Below the pieces are notes generated by a model that worked only from the letters and a program-made list of their open reading frames with translations, searched no databases and was not told the origin of the DNA. Shown one piece after another: positions 8,508 to 16,845 of a DNA stretch of 64,000 bases; positions within the stretch are counted from its first letter, which is position 1; every line of letters begins with the position of its first letter. Origin of the DNA: Streptomyces noursei (lineage in GTDB: Bacteria > Actinomycetota > Actinomycetes > Streptomycetales > Streptomycetaceae); the NCBI RefSeq assembly GCF_001646665.1, contig NZ_LWBU01000373.1:62334-126333 (forward strand). Reading direction: 5' to 3'. A program made the position numbers and the translations under genes.

Positions 8508-9404
8508 ATGGGTGAGGACGGCAGCGCACAGGGCGTGCGGGGCGGGAGCGGCACCACGGGTGCGGGTGCGGGACCGGTGATCGGCGCGGACGGCGGTGAG
8601 CCCGGCCGTGTGCCCGGCGGTGCGGACGGCGGCGCGCCCGGCGGTGTGCCGGGCACGGGCCGCGCGAACCGGACGCGTCGCGGGCCGGGCGGGGGAGTGC
8701 GGGGCGTGCGGGGAGCGGACGGCGGGGGCGGGCAGGTGGCCGCCGGCGGTGCCGGACGGGGGCGTGGGGGACCGGCCGTCGGCGGGGAGGGGGACCGGAC
8801 GGTGCCGAGCGGCGCGGACGGCGAGGAGCTGAGGTCGCTCACCCACCGGCTGGGCGAGGAGGCCGGCGGGTCGCCCGAGTTCGAACGGCTGCTGGGCGCA
8901 AGGGACCCGGACGAGCTGGCCGCCGTGCTCACCGGGCCGGGCCGGCCGCTGTGGGCGCGCGAGGTCGCGGCGTTCCGGCTCGGTCTCGCCGGGGACCGGC
9001 GCGCCTTCGAAGCGCTGGTGCTGCTCCTCAACCACCGCGACCCGGAGCGGTGCGTATCGGCCGCCTACGCCCTCGCCCGGCTCGGCGATCCGCGCACGCC
9101 GAGGGCCGCCGCCGCGCTCGCCACCAACGAACTGCGCGTGGCCTACGCCCTGCTGCCGGTACGGCTGCTCACACAGCTGCGGGCCCCGGAGTCCGTGCCC
9201 GCGCTCGTCACCGTCCTGGAGCGCCGCCTGGCGCCCGGCGACCCCTACTGGCGGGTGGGCGTGGCCTGCGCGGAGGGGCTCGGCGCCCTGGGCGACCCCG
9301 GTGCCCGCCCGGTGCTCGAAGCGGCCTGTGCCCACCCGCGCCTGGCCGCGGCGGCCGTGGCCGCCCTGCGGCGCCTGCCCCGGCCGGCCCGGCCGCCGTC
9401 CTGA
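8508..9404 (+). CDS. HEAT-repeat-like protein, function unknown
   Basis: About 298 residues. The first 105 are Gly/Ala-rich and probably disordered. The rest has paired helices of HEAT or PBS-lyase type, for example DPERCVSAAYALARLGDPRT and GDPYWRVGVACAEGLGALGD, with the alternating Leu/Ala pattern of a helical solenoid. Such scaffolds bind proteins or peptides; no catalytic residues are evident. The ATG at the start has GAGGAG about 12 bases upstream; the open frame extends further 5' without a better site. Related actinobacterial proteins are sometimes labelled adenylosuccinate lyase, which nothing here supports. It ends 7 bp from the converging GNAT gene. Confidence 0.65.
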   Translation: MGEDGSAQGVRGGSGTTGAGAGPVIGADGGEPGRVPGGADGGAPGGVPGTGRANRTRRGPGGGVRGVRGADGGGGQVAAGGAGRGRGGPAVGGEGDRTVPSGADGEELRSLTHRLGEEAGGSPEFERLLGARDPDELAAVLTGPGRPLWAREVAAFRLGLAGDRRAFEALVLLLNHRDPERCVSAAYALARLGDPRTPRAAAALATNELRVAYALLPVRLLTQLRAPESVPALVTVLERRLAPGDPYWRVGVACAEGLGALGDPGARPVLEAACAHPRLAAAAVAALRRLPRPARPPS

Positions 9405-9411
9405 CGGGTCC

Positions 9412-9936
9412 TCAGGCGGCGAGGCGGCGGACGTAGCGGACCTCCGGCACGGTCACCCCCGCCACGTGCCAGGGCTCCTCCGCGCCGTCCGGCACGAACC
9501 CGGCCCTCTCGTAGAAGCGTCGCGCGCGGACGTTGTCCCTCAGGACCCACAGCCGCAGCGCCGGGTACCCCTCGGCCGTCGCGCGGGCCACCGTCTCGTC
9601 CATCAGGGCGCGTCCCACACCGGTCGACAGCTGGTCCGGCCGCGCGTAGAGCGCGTACAGCTCGCCGTCCCCCGTGGCCGACCCGTCCCGGTTCGGCCCG
9701 TGGCACGCCCAGCCGACCACCGCACCGGCGCGCTCCGCCACCAGGTGGGTGTGAAGGGCGCCGTCCCGGGCGAAGTGCTTCCGGCGGGTCGCCGCGTCCG
9801 CCTCGACGGTCATCGCCCGCAGGTACCAGGCCGGTATCAGACCGTCGTAGGCGAAGCGCCAGCCGCGCACCCGGACTTCCGCGACGGCTTCGCAGTCGGC
9901 CTCCACCATGTCCCGCACCCGGACGGCCCCGCTCAT
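9412..9936 (-). CDS. GNAT-family N-acetyltransferase
   Basis: A 174-residue single-domain GNAT protein. It shows the N-terminal VRVRGWRFAYDGLIP segment typical of small-molecule acetyltransferases, a central strand with the acetyl-CoA pyrophosphate loop (QLSTGVGRALMDE, a variant of the Q/RxxGxG/A signature) and a C-terminal VLRDNVRARRFYERAGF motif. It would transfer acetyl from acetyl-CoA to an amine. The start overlaps the upstream RidA stop codon by 4 bases, so the two are co-translated. The substrate cannot be predicted. Confidence 0.85.
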   Translation of the reverse strand: MSGAVRVRDMVEADCEAVAEVRVRGWRFAYDGLIPAWYLRAMTVEADAATRRKHFARDGALHTHLVAERAGAVVGWACHGPNRDGSATGDGELYALYARPDQLSTGVGRALMDETVARATAEGYPALRLWVLRDNVRARRFYERAGFVPDGAEEPWHVAGVTVPEVRYVRRLAA

Positions 9937-10346
9937 GGCCGCGGGCCCTCCGGGAGGACCGCGAAGGCCTCGATCTCCACCAGCAGCTCGGGCCGGAACA
10001 GCGCCGACACCTGCACCGCCGAGCTGGCCGGCGGGCGGGCCGTGTCGATCACCTCGTCCCGGGCGGCCCGCACCGCGGGGAGGTGGGCGACGTCCGTGAC
10101 GAAGTACGTCAGCTTGACCACGTCGTCGAAACCGGCGCCCGCCGCGGCCAGGCACCGCCGCAGGTTCTCGAAGACCCGGCGGGCCTGGGCGCCCGCGTCG
10201 CCCTCGCCCACCACCCGGCCCTCCGCGTCCAGGGCGCACTGGCCGGATATCGCGATGAACCGGCCGCTGCCCCAGACGACATGGCTGTACCCGGAACCGG
10301 GGGCGACCCCGTCAGGGGCGTGCACATGGGTGAGGTGGTTGCTCAT
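9933..10346 (-). CDS. RidA/YjgF-family protein (reactive imine/enamine deaminase-like)
   Basis: A 137-residue Rid-family protein with the characteristic FIAISGQCALDAEGRVVG strand-turn, the FENLRRCLAAAGAGFDDVVKL helix and the C-terminal VEIEAFAVLP strand. RidA proteins hydrolyse reactive 2-aminoacrylate-type imines; other Rid subgroups have unrelated roles. The canonical active-site Arg near the C terminus is not obvious in the usual RxxxExxxLPxxxxVE context (here SALFRPELLVEIEAFAV), so a non-RidA subgroup is possible. An in-frame ATG 9 bases upstream is an alternative start. Overlaps the GNAT gene by 4 bases. Confidence 0.82.
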   Translation of the reverse strand: MSNHLTHVHAPDGVAPGSGYSHVVWGSGRFIAISGQCALDAEGRVVGEGDAGAQARRVFENLRRCLAAAGAGFDDVVKLTYFVTDVAHLPAVRAARDEVIDTARPPASSAVQVSALFRPELLVEIEAFAVLPEGPRP

Positions 10347-10384
10347 GCGCCTCATCCTCGCGCACGCCACTGACAACGGACCGG

Positions 10385-11968
10385 TCAGCCCCGGTGCCCC
10401 AGCAGACCGTGCAGCACGGCCCCGCCGGTCCGGCCCGCGGGGCCGGCGGCTTTCGCCCGCCCGGCCGGCCGCGGATCGGGCGTGGCCGCGCAGACCGCGT
10501 CCACCGCCGCCCCCGCCCCGCCCCGGGGAACCCGTCCCGTCTCCAGGTACCGCACCAGGTGCCGGTCGAGACAGGCGTTGCCGCCCAGGGTGATCGCGTG
10601 GTTGCCGCCGCCCCGCTCGACGACCAGGCTGGAGCCGCGCAGCTTCCGGTGGACGGCGACACCGCCCGCGTACGGGGTGGCCGCGTCCTCCGTCGCCTGG
10701 AACAGCAGCACCGGGGGCAGGGCGTCGTTCGACAGGTCCGGCGCCGACAGGGACCCGACCGGCCAGAAGGCGCACGGCGCGTTGTACCAGGCGTTGTTCC
10801 AGGTGGAGAACGGCGCCTTGTCGTACACCTGCCAGTTGTCCCGGTGCCAGACGCCCCAGTCCCTCGGCCAGCGCGCGTCGCGGCACTGCACGGCCGCGTA
10901 GACCGAGTAGCTGTTGTCGTCCGCCGCGTCCGAGGCCGCCAGCGTCCGGTGCGCCGCGACGAGCGGCTCGGGGTCCTTGTCGTTGACGTACGCCGAGAAC
11001 GCCTCACCGAGCGTGGGCCAGAAGCCGTTGAAGTACCCGCCCGGCAGGAAGGTGTCCTCCAGTTCGGCCGGGCCCACCTTCCGGCCCGCCGGCTTCTTCC
11101 GCAGCGCCTCCCGCATCGCGTACCAGCGCGCCTCGACCTTCGCCGGGTCGGTGCCCAGCCGGTACGTGGTGTGGTGCCTGGCCACCCAGGCCAGGAAGGC
11201 CTTGTGGCGGGCGTCGAAGGCCACGTCCTGCTCCAGGTTGAGGCCGTACCAGACGCCGTGCGGGTCGACCACGGAGTCCAGCACCACGCGCCGCAGCCGC
11301 TGCGGGAACAGCTTCGCGTAGACGGTGCCCAGGTACGTGCCGTACGAGTAGCCGAAGTAGTTGATCCTCTCCGCGCCCAGCGCCTGCCGGACGACGTCGA
11401 GGTCCCGGGCCGCGTTCACCGTGCTCATGTGCCGCAGCAGGTCGCCGTACTTGTCGCCGCACGCCTTGGCGAACGACGCGGCCCTGGCCAGGTTGACCCG
11501 CTCGTCGCGCTGGTCGCGCGGCACGGAGTCCGGCCGCACCGGGGCGAAGTACCCCGGCTTGCAGTCGAGCGCCGGCCTGCTCGCGCCCACGCCGCGCGGG
11601 TCGAAGCCCACCACGTCGTACTGCGCCGCCACCTTCGCCGGCAGCGAGGCCGCCACGAACCCGGCCAGGGTGCGCCCGCTCGCGCCCGGCCCGCCCGGGT
11701 TGACCAGCAGGGGGCCCTGGAAGGTCTTCGCGGTGTGCGGGACCCGGGAGAGCGCGAGGGTGATCCGCTCGCCGCCCGGGTCGGCGTGGTCCAGGGGCAC
11801 CCGTACCGTCGCGCACTGGAGCCTGGGGTACTGCTTGGTGGCGCACGCCTTCCACGCGAGGGCGCCGGCCTGCTCCTTGGGGGCGGGTTCCGCCGCCGAC
11901 GGCACGGCGGTGACCGCGCCCGCCATGAGCGCCCCGGCGGCGATCAGCACTCCTGCACGTCTCTGCAT
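10385..11968 (-). CDS. Secreted alpha/beta-hydrolase, tripeptidyl aminopeptidase (Tap/SlpD-like)
   Basis: A 527-residue exported hydrolase. A signal peptide occupies about residues 1-27 (QRRA, hydrophobic core, cleavage near PSAAEP). The hydrolase domain has an oxyanion segment VNPGGPGASG, nucleophile Ser208 in GYSYGT, a late Asp in QATEDAATPY and catalytic His in GGGNHAI, plus the C-terminal lid-associated domain typical of Streptomyces tripeptidyl aminopeptidases. It would remove peptides from extracellular protein N termini. GGGAGG lies 5 bases before the ATG. Narrow substrate specificity is not inferable. Confidence 0.88.
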   Translation of the reverse strand: MQRRAGVLIAAGALMAGAVTAVPSAAEPAPKEQAGALAWKACATKQYPRLQCATVRVPLDHADPGGERITLALSRVPHTAKTFQGPLLVNPGGPGASGRTLAGFVAASLPAKVAAQYDVVGFDPRGVGASRPALDCKPGYFAPVRPDSVPRDQRDERVNLARAASFAKACGDKYGDLLRHMSTVNAARDLDVVRQALGAERINYFGYSYGTYLGTVYAKLFPQRLRRVVLDSVVDPHGVWYGLNLEQDVAFDARHKAFLAWVARHHTTYRLGTDPAKVEARWYAMREALRKKPAGRKVGPAELEDTFLPGGYFNGFWPTLGEAFSAYVNDKDPEPLVAAHRTLAASDAADDNSYSVYAAVQCRDARWPRDWGVWHRDNWQVYDKAPFSTWNNAWYNAPCAFWPVGSLSAPDLSNDALPPVLLFQATEDAATPYAGGVAVHRKLRGSSLVVERGGGNHAITLGGNACLDRHLVRYLETGRVPRGGAGAAVDAVCAATPDPRPAGRAKAAGPAGRTGGAVLHGLLGHRG

Positions 11969-12076
11969 ACGGGCCTCCCGAGCGAGCGGAACGATGGGTG
12001 CGAGGGCACGGGGCCCTCGGCGGATCGTCCCCGCATTCCGGCACGGCCGGGCATCAGGGGGGTGGACTTGACCCGT

Positions 12077-13114
12077 TCAGAGGAGGGTGAGCTGGGTGGG
12101 TCCCGGTTCCGGAGGCTGCGGGCGGGGCCCGCCGGAGGGCACGCCCGGACGGCGGGACGTGCTCCGCCGCGCGGGGCCTATGCCGAACTCGTCCGCCAGT
12201 TCGTGCACCTGACGGGTGATCCGGCGCTGGTACCACTTCGGCGCGTAGGCGCCCTCCGCGTACAGCCGCTCGTACCGCCGCACCAGGTGCGGATGGTGGC
12301 GGACCAGCCACTCCATGAACCACTCGCGGGCCCCGGGCCGCAGATGCAGCACGAGCGGGGTCACCGAGGTCGCCCCGGACGCCGCGATCGCGCGCACCGT
12401 GGCGCGCAGCTGGTCGGGGTGGTCGCCGAGGAAGGGGATCACGGGGGCCATGAGGACCCCGCAGCCGATGCCGTGGTCGGTCAGGGTGCGGACCACGTCC
12501 AGGCGGCGCTCCGGGGCGGGGGTGCCGGGTTCGACGGTCCGCCACAGCTCGGTGTCGGTGAACCCGACGGAGACGGAGATGCCGACGTCGGTGACCCGCG
12601 CGGCCTGGAGCAGCAGGTCGAGGTCGCGCAGGATCAGCGTCCCCTTGGTGAGGATCGAGAAGGGGTTCGCGTGGTCGCGCAGCGCGGCGATGATGCCGGG
12701 CATCAGCCGGTAGCGGCCCTCTGCCCGCTGGTAGCAGTCCACGTTGGTGCCCATGGCGATGTGCGCGCCCTGCCAGCGCGGGGAGGCGAGCTGGGCACGC
12801 AGCAGCTCCGGCGCGTTGGTCTTCACGACGATCTGCGAGTCGAAGCCCAGCCCGGTGTCCAGGTCCAGGTAGCTGTGCGTCTTGCGGGCGAAGCAGTAGA
12901 CGCACGCGTGCGTGCAGCCCCGGTAGGGGTTCACGGTCCACTCGAACGGCATGCGCGAGGCGCCCGGCACCCGGTTGAGGATCGAACGGGCCCGCACCTC
13001 GTGGAACGTGATCCCCCGGAACTCGGGCGTGTCGAACGTACGCGTGATCACGGCGTCCGTCCCGAACAGTACGGAGTCCCCGGCGGGGGTCTCGCTCAGG
13101 TTGTCCCAGCGCAT
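12077..13114 (-). CDS. Rv2578c-family radical SAM protein (SplB-like)
   Basis: The 345-residue product carries a CxxxCxxC iron-sulfur motif at Cys67, Cys71 and Cys74 within NPYRGCTHACVYCFAR, followed by a TIM-barrel-like body and a conserved WYQRRITRQVHELA region near the C terminus. It belongs to the radical SAM group of mycobacterial Rv2578c, distantly related to spore photoproduct lyase; its reaction is unknown. GAGGAGG precedes the ATG. A perfect SOS box sits 35 bp upstream, so expression is probably LexA-controlled and a DNA-damage role is likely. The last 40 residues are Pro/Arg-rich. Confidence 0.88.
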   Translation of the reverse strand: MRWDNLSETPAGDSVLFGTDAVITRTFDTPEFRGITFHEVRARSILNRVPGASRMPFEWTVNPYRGCTHACVYCFARKTHSYLDLDTGLGFDSQIVVKTNAPELLRAQLASPRWQGAHIAMGTNVDCYQRAEGRYRLMPGIIAALRDHANPFSILTKGTLILRDLDLLLQAARVTDVGISVSVGFTDTELWRTVEPGTPAPERRLDVVRTLTDHGIGCGVLMAPVIPFLGDHPDQLRATVRAIAASGATSVTPLVLHLRPGAREWFMEWLVRHHPHLVRRYERLYAEGAYAPKWYQRRITRQVHELADEFGIGPARRSTSRRPGVPSGGPRPQPPEPGPTQLTLL

Positions 13115-13148
13115 GGACGCCTCCTCGGTAGTACCGTCCCTCACAATA

Positions 13149-13160
13149 GAACACGTGTTC
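13149..13160. promoter_or_regulatory. Perfect actinobacterial SOS (LexA) box GAACACGTGTTC
   Basis: A complete palindrome matching the GAAC-N4-GTTC core bound by actinobacterial LexA. It lies 35 bp upstream of the radical SAM gene and about 100 bp from the divergent SRPBCC gene. Placement near the expected start of transcription fits repression of the radical SAM gene. Confidence 0.75.
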
Positions 13161-13191
13161 CCATGATCGCCTCTCCCGCACCTCCCCGGAT

Positions 13192-13219
13192 TTGGGCGCC
13201 CAACCGCGCAGGTGGTTGG
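13192..13219. promoter_or_regulatory. Two nested inverted repeats upstream of the SRPBCC gene
   Basis: TTGGGCGCCCAA (13192-13203) is a perfect 12-bp palindrome; overlapping it, CCAACC...GGTTGG (13200-13219) can form an alternative stem. They lie in the 5' region of the SRPBCC gene, as an operator or leader structure. No known regulator is assigned. Confidence 0.3.
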
Positions 13220-13259
13220 CTGGTGCCTCCCCTTAGGAACGAGTGCTGGAGGACATGCC

Positions 13260-13703
13260 ATGGCGCAGGTCGAGGCCACGACGGAGCGGGTCATCGCGGC
13301 GGACGCGGAGACGGTGTTCGACGCGCTGGCCGACTACAAGGAGACCCGCGGGAAGGTGCTGCCCGAGCACTTCAGCGAGTACGAGGTGCGCGAGGGCGGC
13401 GACGGCGAGGGCACCCTGGTCCACTGGAAGCTCCAGGCCACCAGCAAGCGCATCCGGGACTGCCTGCTGGAGGTCACCGAGCCGAGCGACGGCCGGCTCG
13501 TCGAGAAGGACCGCAACTCCTCCATGGTCACCACCTGGACCGTCACCCCGGCCGGCGAGGGCAGGTCCAGGGCCGTCGTCACCACGGTGTGGAACGGCGC
13601 GGGCGGCATCGGCGGCTTCTTCGAGAGGACCTTCGCCCCCAAGGGCCTCGCCCGCATCTACGACCAGCTGCTCGCCAACCTCGCCGCCGAGGTCGAGAAG
13701 TAG
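13260..13703 (+). CDS. SRPBCC (START-like) superfamily protein
   Basis: A 147-residue helix-grip-fold protein: an N-terminal strand ATTERVIAADAETVFDALADY, a beta-sheet ending in SRAVVTTVWNG, and a long C-terminal helix LARIYDQLLANLAAEVEK that closes the hydrophobic cavity. Small SRPBCC proteins bind lipids or other hydrophobic ligands; the ligand here is unknown. GGAGG begins 10 bases before the ATG. It is divergent from the SOS-box-controlled radical SAM gene and shares its 145-bp intergenic region, so co-regulation is possible but untested. Confidence 0.85.
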   Translation: MAQVEATTERVIAADAETVFDALADYKETRGKVLPEHFSEYEVREGGDGEGTLVHWKLQATSKRIRDCLLEVTEPSDGRLVEKDRNSSMVTTWTVTPAGEGRSRAVVTTVWNGAGGIGGFFERTFAPKGLARIYDQLLANLAAEVEK

Positions 13704-13954
13704 CTCCCGGCCGGCCCGGCCCGGAGGTCCGCGCCACGGTCACCGGTTCGGGTGGTCTTCCCGCCCCGGTCACCGGCGCGCGAACCCGCCCCACGCGCGC
13801 GGAGACCGGCGGAAAGGCCCTGATGAGGGCAGCGGTGCGGGGTGCTCCGGCGACCCGTCCCCCCGTGTGACCTCGTAATGCCCCGCTTGCTCCCCCTCGG
13901 CGCGCAATGCGAAGAATGGCGCGCCGCGTAGGCGCGACCGAGGGGAGCAGGTTC

Positions 13955-16810
13955 GTGGGTGGGAGCACGCTGGCGAACGACGGGCACACACCGGCCGCCC
14001 GGGGGTGGTCCGGCACGGCGCCCGCCCAGGAGCAGGGCCCCCGCACCGCACCATGGGCCGGCTTCCGGACGCCGCGCCCCGCGTCCGGCCCGCACGGGCA
14101 CGCCCGGCCGGCCGCACCGCCCGGACCGGCCGGCCCGCACCCGGCCGCGTGGAGCGGTGCCGCCGGATCCGCCGCCCAGGGGCGCGGGCCCGACACTGAG
14201 CCCTGGGACGCGGTCCCCGCGCCCGGCCGGCGCCCCGCGTCCGGCCGCCGGCCCGGTGCCACGGCGACCCCGGGGCCACCGCCCGGCGCCGAGCCCCACC
14301 CCGCCGCGCCGCCCGGTCCCGCCCTGCTTCGTCCCGCCCGGGTACGTCTCGTGCTCTGCGGGCTCCTCCTGGCGCTGCTGCTCGCGGTGGCCGAACAACT
14401 CGTCACCACCACCGCCCTCCCGGCCATCACCAGCGGGCTGCGGGTGCCGGACCCGCCGGCCGGCCGGGCGCCGGACCGCACGTCCTGGACGGTCACCGCC
14501 TACCTGCTCGCCGCCGCCGTCACCCTCCCCGTCCACGGCAGGCTGGGCGACCTCCGCGGGCGCAAGGGGCTCTTCCAGGCCGCCCTCGTGATCTTCCTGG
14601 CCGGTACGGCACTGGCGGGCTGGGCGCGCTCCCTGGACCAGCTCATCGCCTTCCGCGCCGTCCAGGGCGTCGGGGCCGGCGGCCTGCTGGCCGGCGCGCA
14701 GACGCTCACCGCCGCCCTCGTCCCCGACCGCCGGCGCGGCCGCTTCCTGGGTCTCGTCGGCGCGGTCGTGGGTCTCGCCATGCTGGCCGGCCCCCAGCTC
14801 GGCGCCCTCGTCACCGAGCACGTCTCCTGGCGGTGGTGCTTCTGGGCCGCCCTCCCACCGGGCCTGCTCGCCCTGCTCCTGGTCGGCGTGGCGCTGCCCC
14901 GGGGGGCCGCGGACGCCGCCGCCGGGCCGGCCTCGGCCGGGTCCGGCGTGCCCGGTGCGCCGGCCGGGTCCGGCTCGTCGGTCGGGTCCGGGTCCGGCTC
15001 GTCCGTCGCACGGGACGCGTCCGTCGTGTCGTCCCCGTCCGTCACGACTGCCGCGCCTGCCACCTCCGGCTCGTCCGCCGCATCCGGCGCCCGGCGGCGG
15101 CCGGACGTCCTGGGCGCACTCCTGCTCGCGGCCGCCTCCACCTTCCTCCTGCTGCTGGCCGACTGGGGCGGCACCCAGTACGCCTGGAGCTCCCGGGTCG
15201 TCCTGGGCCTCGCCTGCGGCGCGGCGGGCACCCTGCTGCTCTTCGTCGTCGTCGAGAACTACGCGGTGCGACCGATCGTCCCGCCACGCCTGCTGCGGGA
15301 CCCCGCCTTCGCGGTGACGGGCCTCGTGGGCACCACCGCGGGCGTCGCGCTCCTCGCCGCCGCGGACGGCCTGCCCGCCTGGTTCCGGCTGACCTCGGGC
15401 GCGGACGCCACCGAGGCCGCCCTGCTGGTGCTGCCACTGGCGGCCGGGACCGTCGTCGCGTCCCTGCTCTCCGGGCACCTCATCAGCCGCACCGGCCGCC
15501 ACACGGTCCACCCCGTGCTCGGCGGCGCCGTGGCGGTCGTCGGCATGTGGCTGCTGTCCCGCCTGGAGCCCGACACGCCCCGCCTGACCCACAGCGTCTG
15601 GCAGGCCGTCCTCGGCGTGGGCATCGGCCTCGTCCTGCCCGCCGTCCTCCTCGCCGTCCAGAACGCCGCGGCACCCGCCGACCTCTCCACCGCCACCGGC
15701 GCCCACACCCACGTCCGGCTGCTCGGCGGCTGCCTCGGCGCGGCGGCACTCGGCGCGCTCCTCGCCCACCGCCTGGACCACGCGCTCGGCGACCGGCTCC
15801 CGGCCGGCACGGCCGCGACCGACCTGCCCGGACCCTGGGCGGTCACCCCCCGGCTCCTGGAGACCATGCCGCCCGCGCTGCGCGACGCCTACACCGAGGC
15901 GTACGCGGAGACCATGCCCCGGACCTTCCTGTACCTGGTCCCGGTCCTCGGCCTCGGCCTCCTCCTCGCGCTCTTCCTCAAGGAGAGGCCGCCGGTGGCC
16001 GGTGACACCGCCGCCGTGCCCCGGCCCCGCGGCGCGACGCCGGAACCCGGCGCGGGCGTCCCGGTCCGCGGCATCGTCCAGCACCAGGACGGCACCGGGG
16101 TGCCGCGGGCCGCCCTGACCCTGATCGACGCGGAAGGGCAGCAGGCGGGGCGCGGGGCGAGCGGCGACGACGGCCGCTACGCGCTGAGCGCGCCCGGCAC
16201 AGGCGCGTACGTGCTGATCGCGGCGGCCGGCGGGCACCAGCCGCAGGCCGTCCCCGTCACCGTCGGCGACCGGCCCGTCGAGGTCGACGTGGTCCTCGGT
16301 GGCGCCGGCCGGCTCGCGGGGACCGTGCGCACCGCCGACGGCACCCCGGTGCGCGACGCGGCGGTCACCCTCACCGACGTACGCGGAGAGGTCGTCGCGA
16401 GTGCCCGCACGGGGCGGGACGGGAGCTACGTGCTCACCTCACTGGTGGCGGGGGAGTACACCCTGGCCGCCACCGCGCCGGTGTTCCGGCCCGCCGCGCT
16501 GCCCGTGAGCGTCCAGGCGGCCCGCGAGACCCGGCAGGACGTCGAACTCGCCGGCGGGTCCGTGCTGCGCGGGACGGTGCGGGCGCCCGACGGGAGGCCC
16601 GTGGAGGACGCGCGCGTGACGCTGCTCGACACCGCCGGGAACGTCGTCGACACGCTGACCACCGGGCCCGACGGCACCTTCCGCTTCGTCGACCTGCCCT
16701 CCGGCGAGTACACCGTGATCGCCGCGGGCTACCCGCCGGTGGCCACCGTGCTGCAGGTGGCGGGGGACGGCCGTACCGAGCGCGACCTCAGGCTGGGGCA
16801 CGACGACTGA
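13955..16810 (+). CDS. MFS (DHA2, 14-TM) exporter fused to three carboxypeptidase-regulatory-like repeats
   Basis: About 951 residues in three parts: a Pro/Ala/Gly-rich cytosolic tail (about 1-125); a DHA2-type drug exporter with the motif-A loop GRLGDLRGRKGLF and motif C in VGLAMLAGPQLGALV (about 130-690); and three beta-sandwich repeats of about 80 residues, each starting with a GTVR-DG-P-A-VTL pattern and ending in a GEYTL/GEYTV strand. Such repeats resemble carboxypeptidase-regulatory or Cna-B-like domains. An export role for small molecules is likely. The GTG has AGGGGAG 7 bases upstream; a frame open further 5' lacks a better site. A Ser/Gly-rich run interrupts the central cytosolic loop. 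Confidence 0.85.
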   Translation: MGGSTLANDGHTPAARGWSGTAPAQEQGPRTAPWAGFRTPRPASGPHGHARPAAPPGPAGPHPAAWSGAAGSAAQGRGPDTEPWDAVPAPGRRPASGRRPGATATPGPPPGAEPHPAAPPGPALLRPARVRLVLCGLLLALLLAVAEQLVTTTALPAITSGLRVPDPPAGRAPDRTSWTVTAYLLAAAVTLPVHGRLGDLRGRKGLFQAALVIFLAGTALAGWARSLDQLIAFRAVQGVGAGGLLAGAQTLTAALVPDRRRGRFLGLVGAVVGLAMLAGPQLGALVTEHVSWRWCFWAALPPGLLALLLVGVALPRGAADAAAGPASAGSGVPGAPAGSGSSVGSGSGSSVARDASVVSSPSVTTAAPATSGSSAASGARRRPDVLGALLLAAASTFLLLLADWGGTQYAWSSRVVLGLACGAAGTLLLFVVVENYAVRPIVPPRLLRDPAFAVTGLVGTTAGVALLAAADGLPAWFRLTSGADATEAALLVLPLAAGTVVASLLSGHLISRTGRHTVHPVLGGAVAVVGMWLLSRLEPDTPRLTHSVWQAVLGVGIGLVLPAVLLAVQNAAAPADLSTATGAHTHVRLLGGCLGAAALGALLAHRLDHALGDRLPAGTAATDLPGPWAVTPRLLETMPPALRDAYTEAYAETMPRTFLYLVPVLGLGLLLALFLKERPPVAGDTAAVPRPRGATPEPGAGVPVRGIVQHQDGTGVPRAALTLIDAEGQQAGRGASGDDGRYALSAPGTGAYVLIAAAGGHQPQAVPVTVGDRPVEVDVVLGGAGRLAGTVRTADGTPVRDAAVTLTDVRGEVVASARTGRDGSYVLTSLVAGEYTLAATAPVFRPAALPVSVQAARETRQDVELAGGSVLRGTVRAPDGRPVEDARVTLLDTAGNVVDTLTTGPDGTFRFVDLPSGEYTVIAAGYPPVATVLQVAGDGRTERDLRLGHDD

Positions 16811-16813
16811 CCA

Positions 16814-16841
16814 CGGGCCGCCGGAAGGGCGCGGCGGCCGG
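16814..16841. terminator. Bidirectional hairpin between converging genes
   Basis: GGCCGCCG and CGGCGGCC arms with an 8-base loop lie in the 35-bp gap between the exporter and hemerythrin stop codons. Confidence 0.55.
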
Positions 16842-16845
16842 GCCG

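Noticed and set aside
8127..9335. A 402-residue minus-strand frame opposite the HEAT-like gene
   Set aside because: Pro/Arg/His-rich low-complexity sequence without domain pattern; the plus strand has regular helical repeats.
8508..9404. Adenosylsuccinate lyase label sometimes used for this kind of protein
   Set aside because: No fumarase/aspartase superfamily signature; the sequence is a HEAT-like solenoid.
10394..13870. An 1158-residue plus-strand frame opposite the aminopeptidase and radical SAM genes
   Set aside because: It is antisense to two well-supported genes and its composition (Arg/Ala/Gly/Val-His rich, no domain pattern) is typical of GC-rich shadow frames.
13658..16237. An 859-residue minus-strand frame opposite the exporter
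   Set aside because: The plus-strand frame has membrane segments and exporter motifs; the antisense frame does not resemble a protein.
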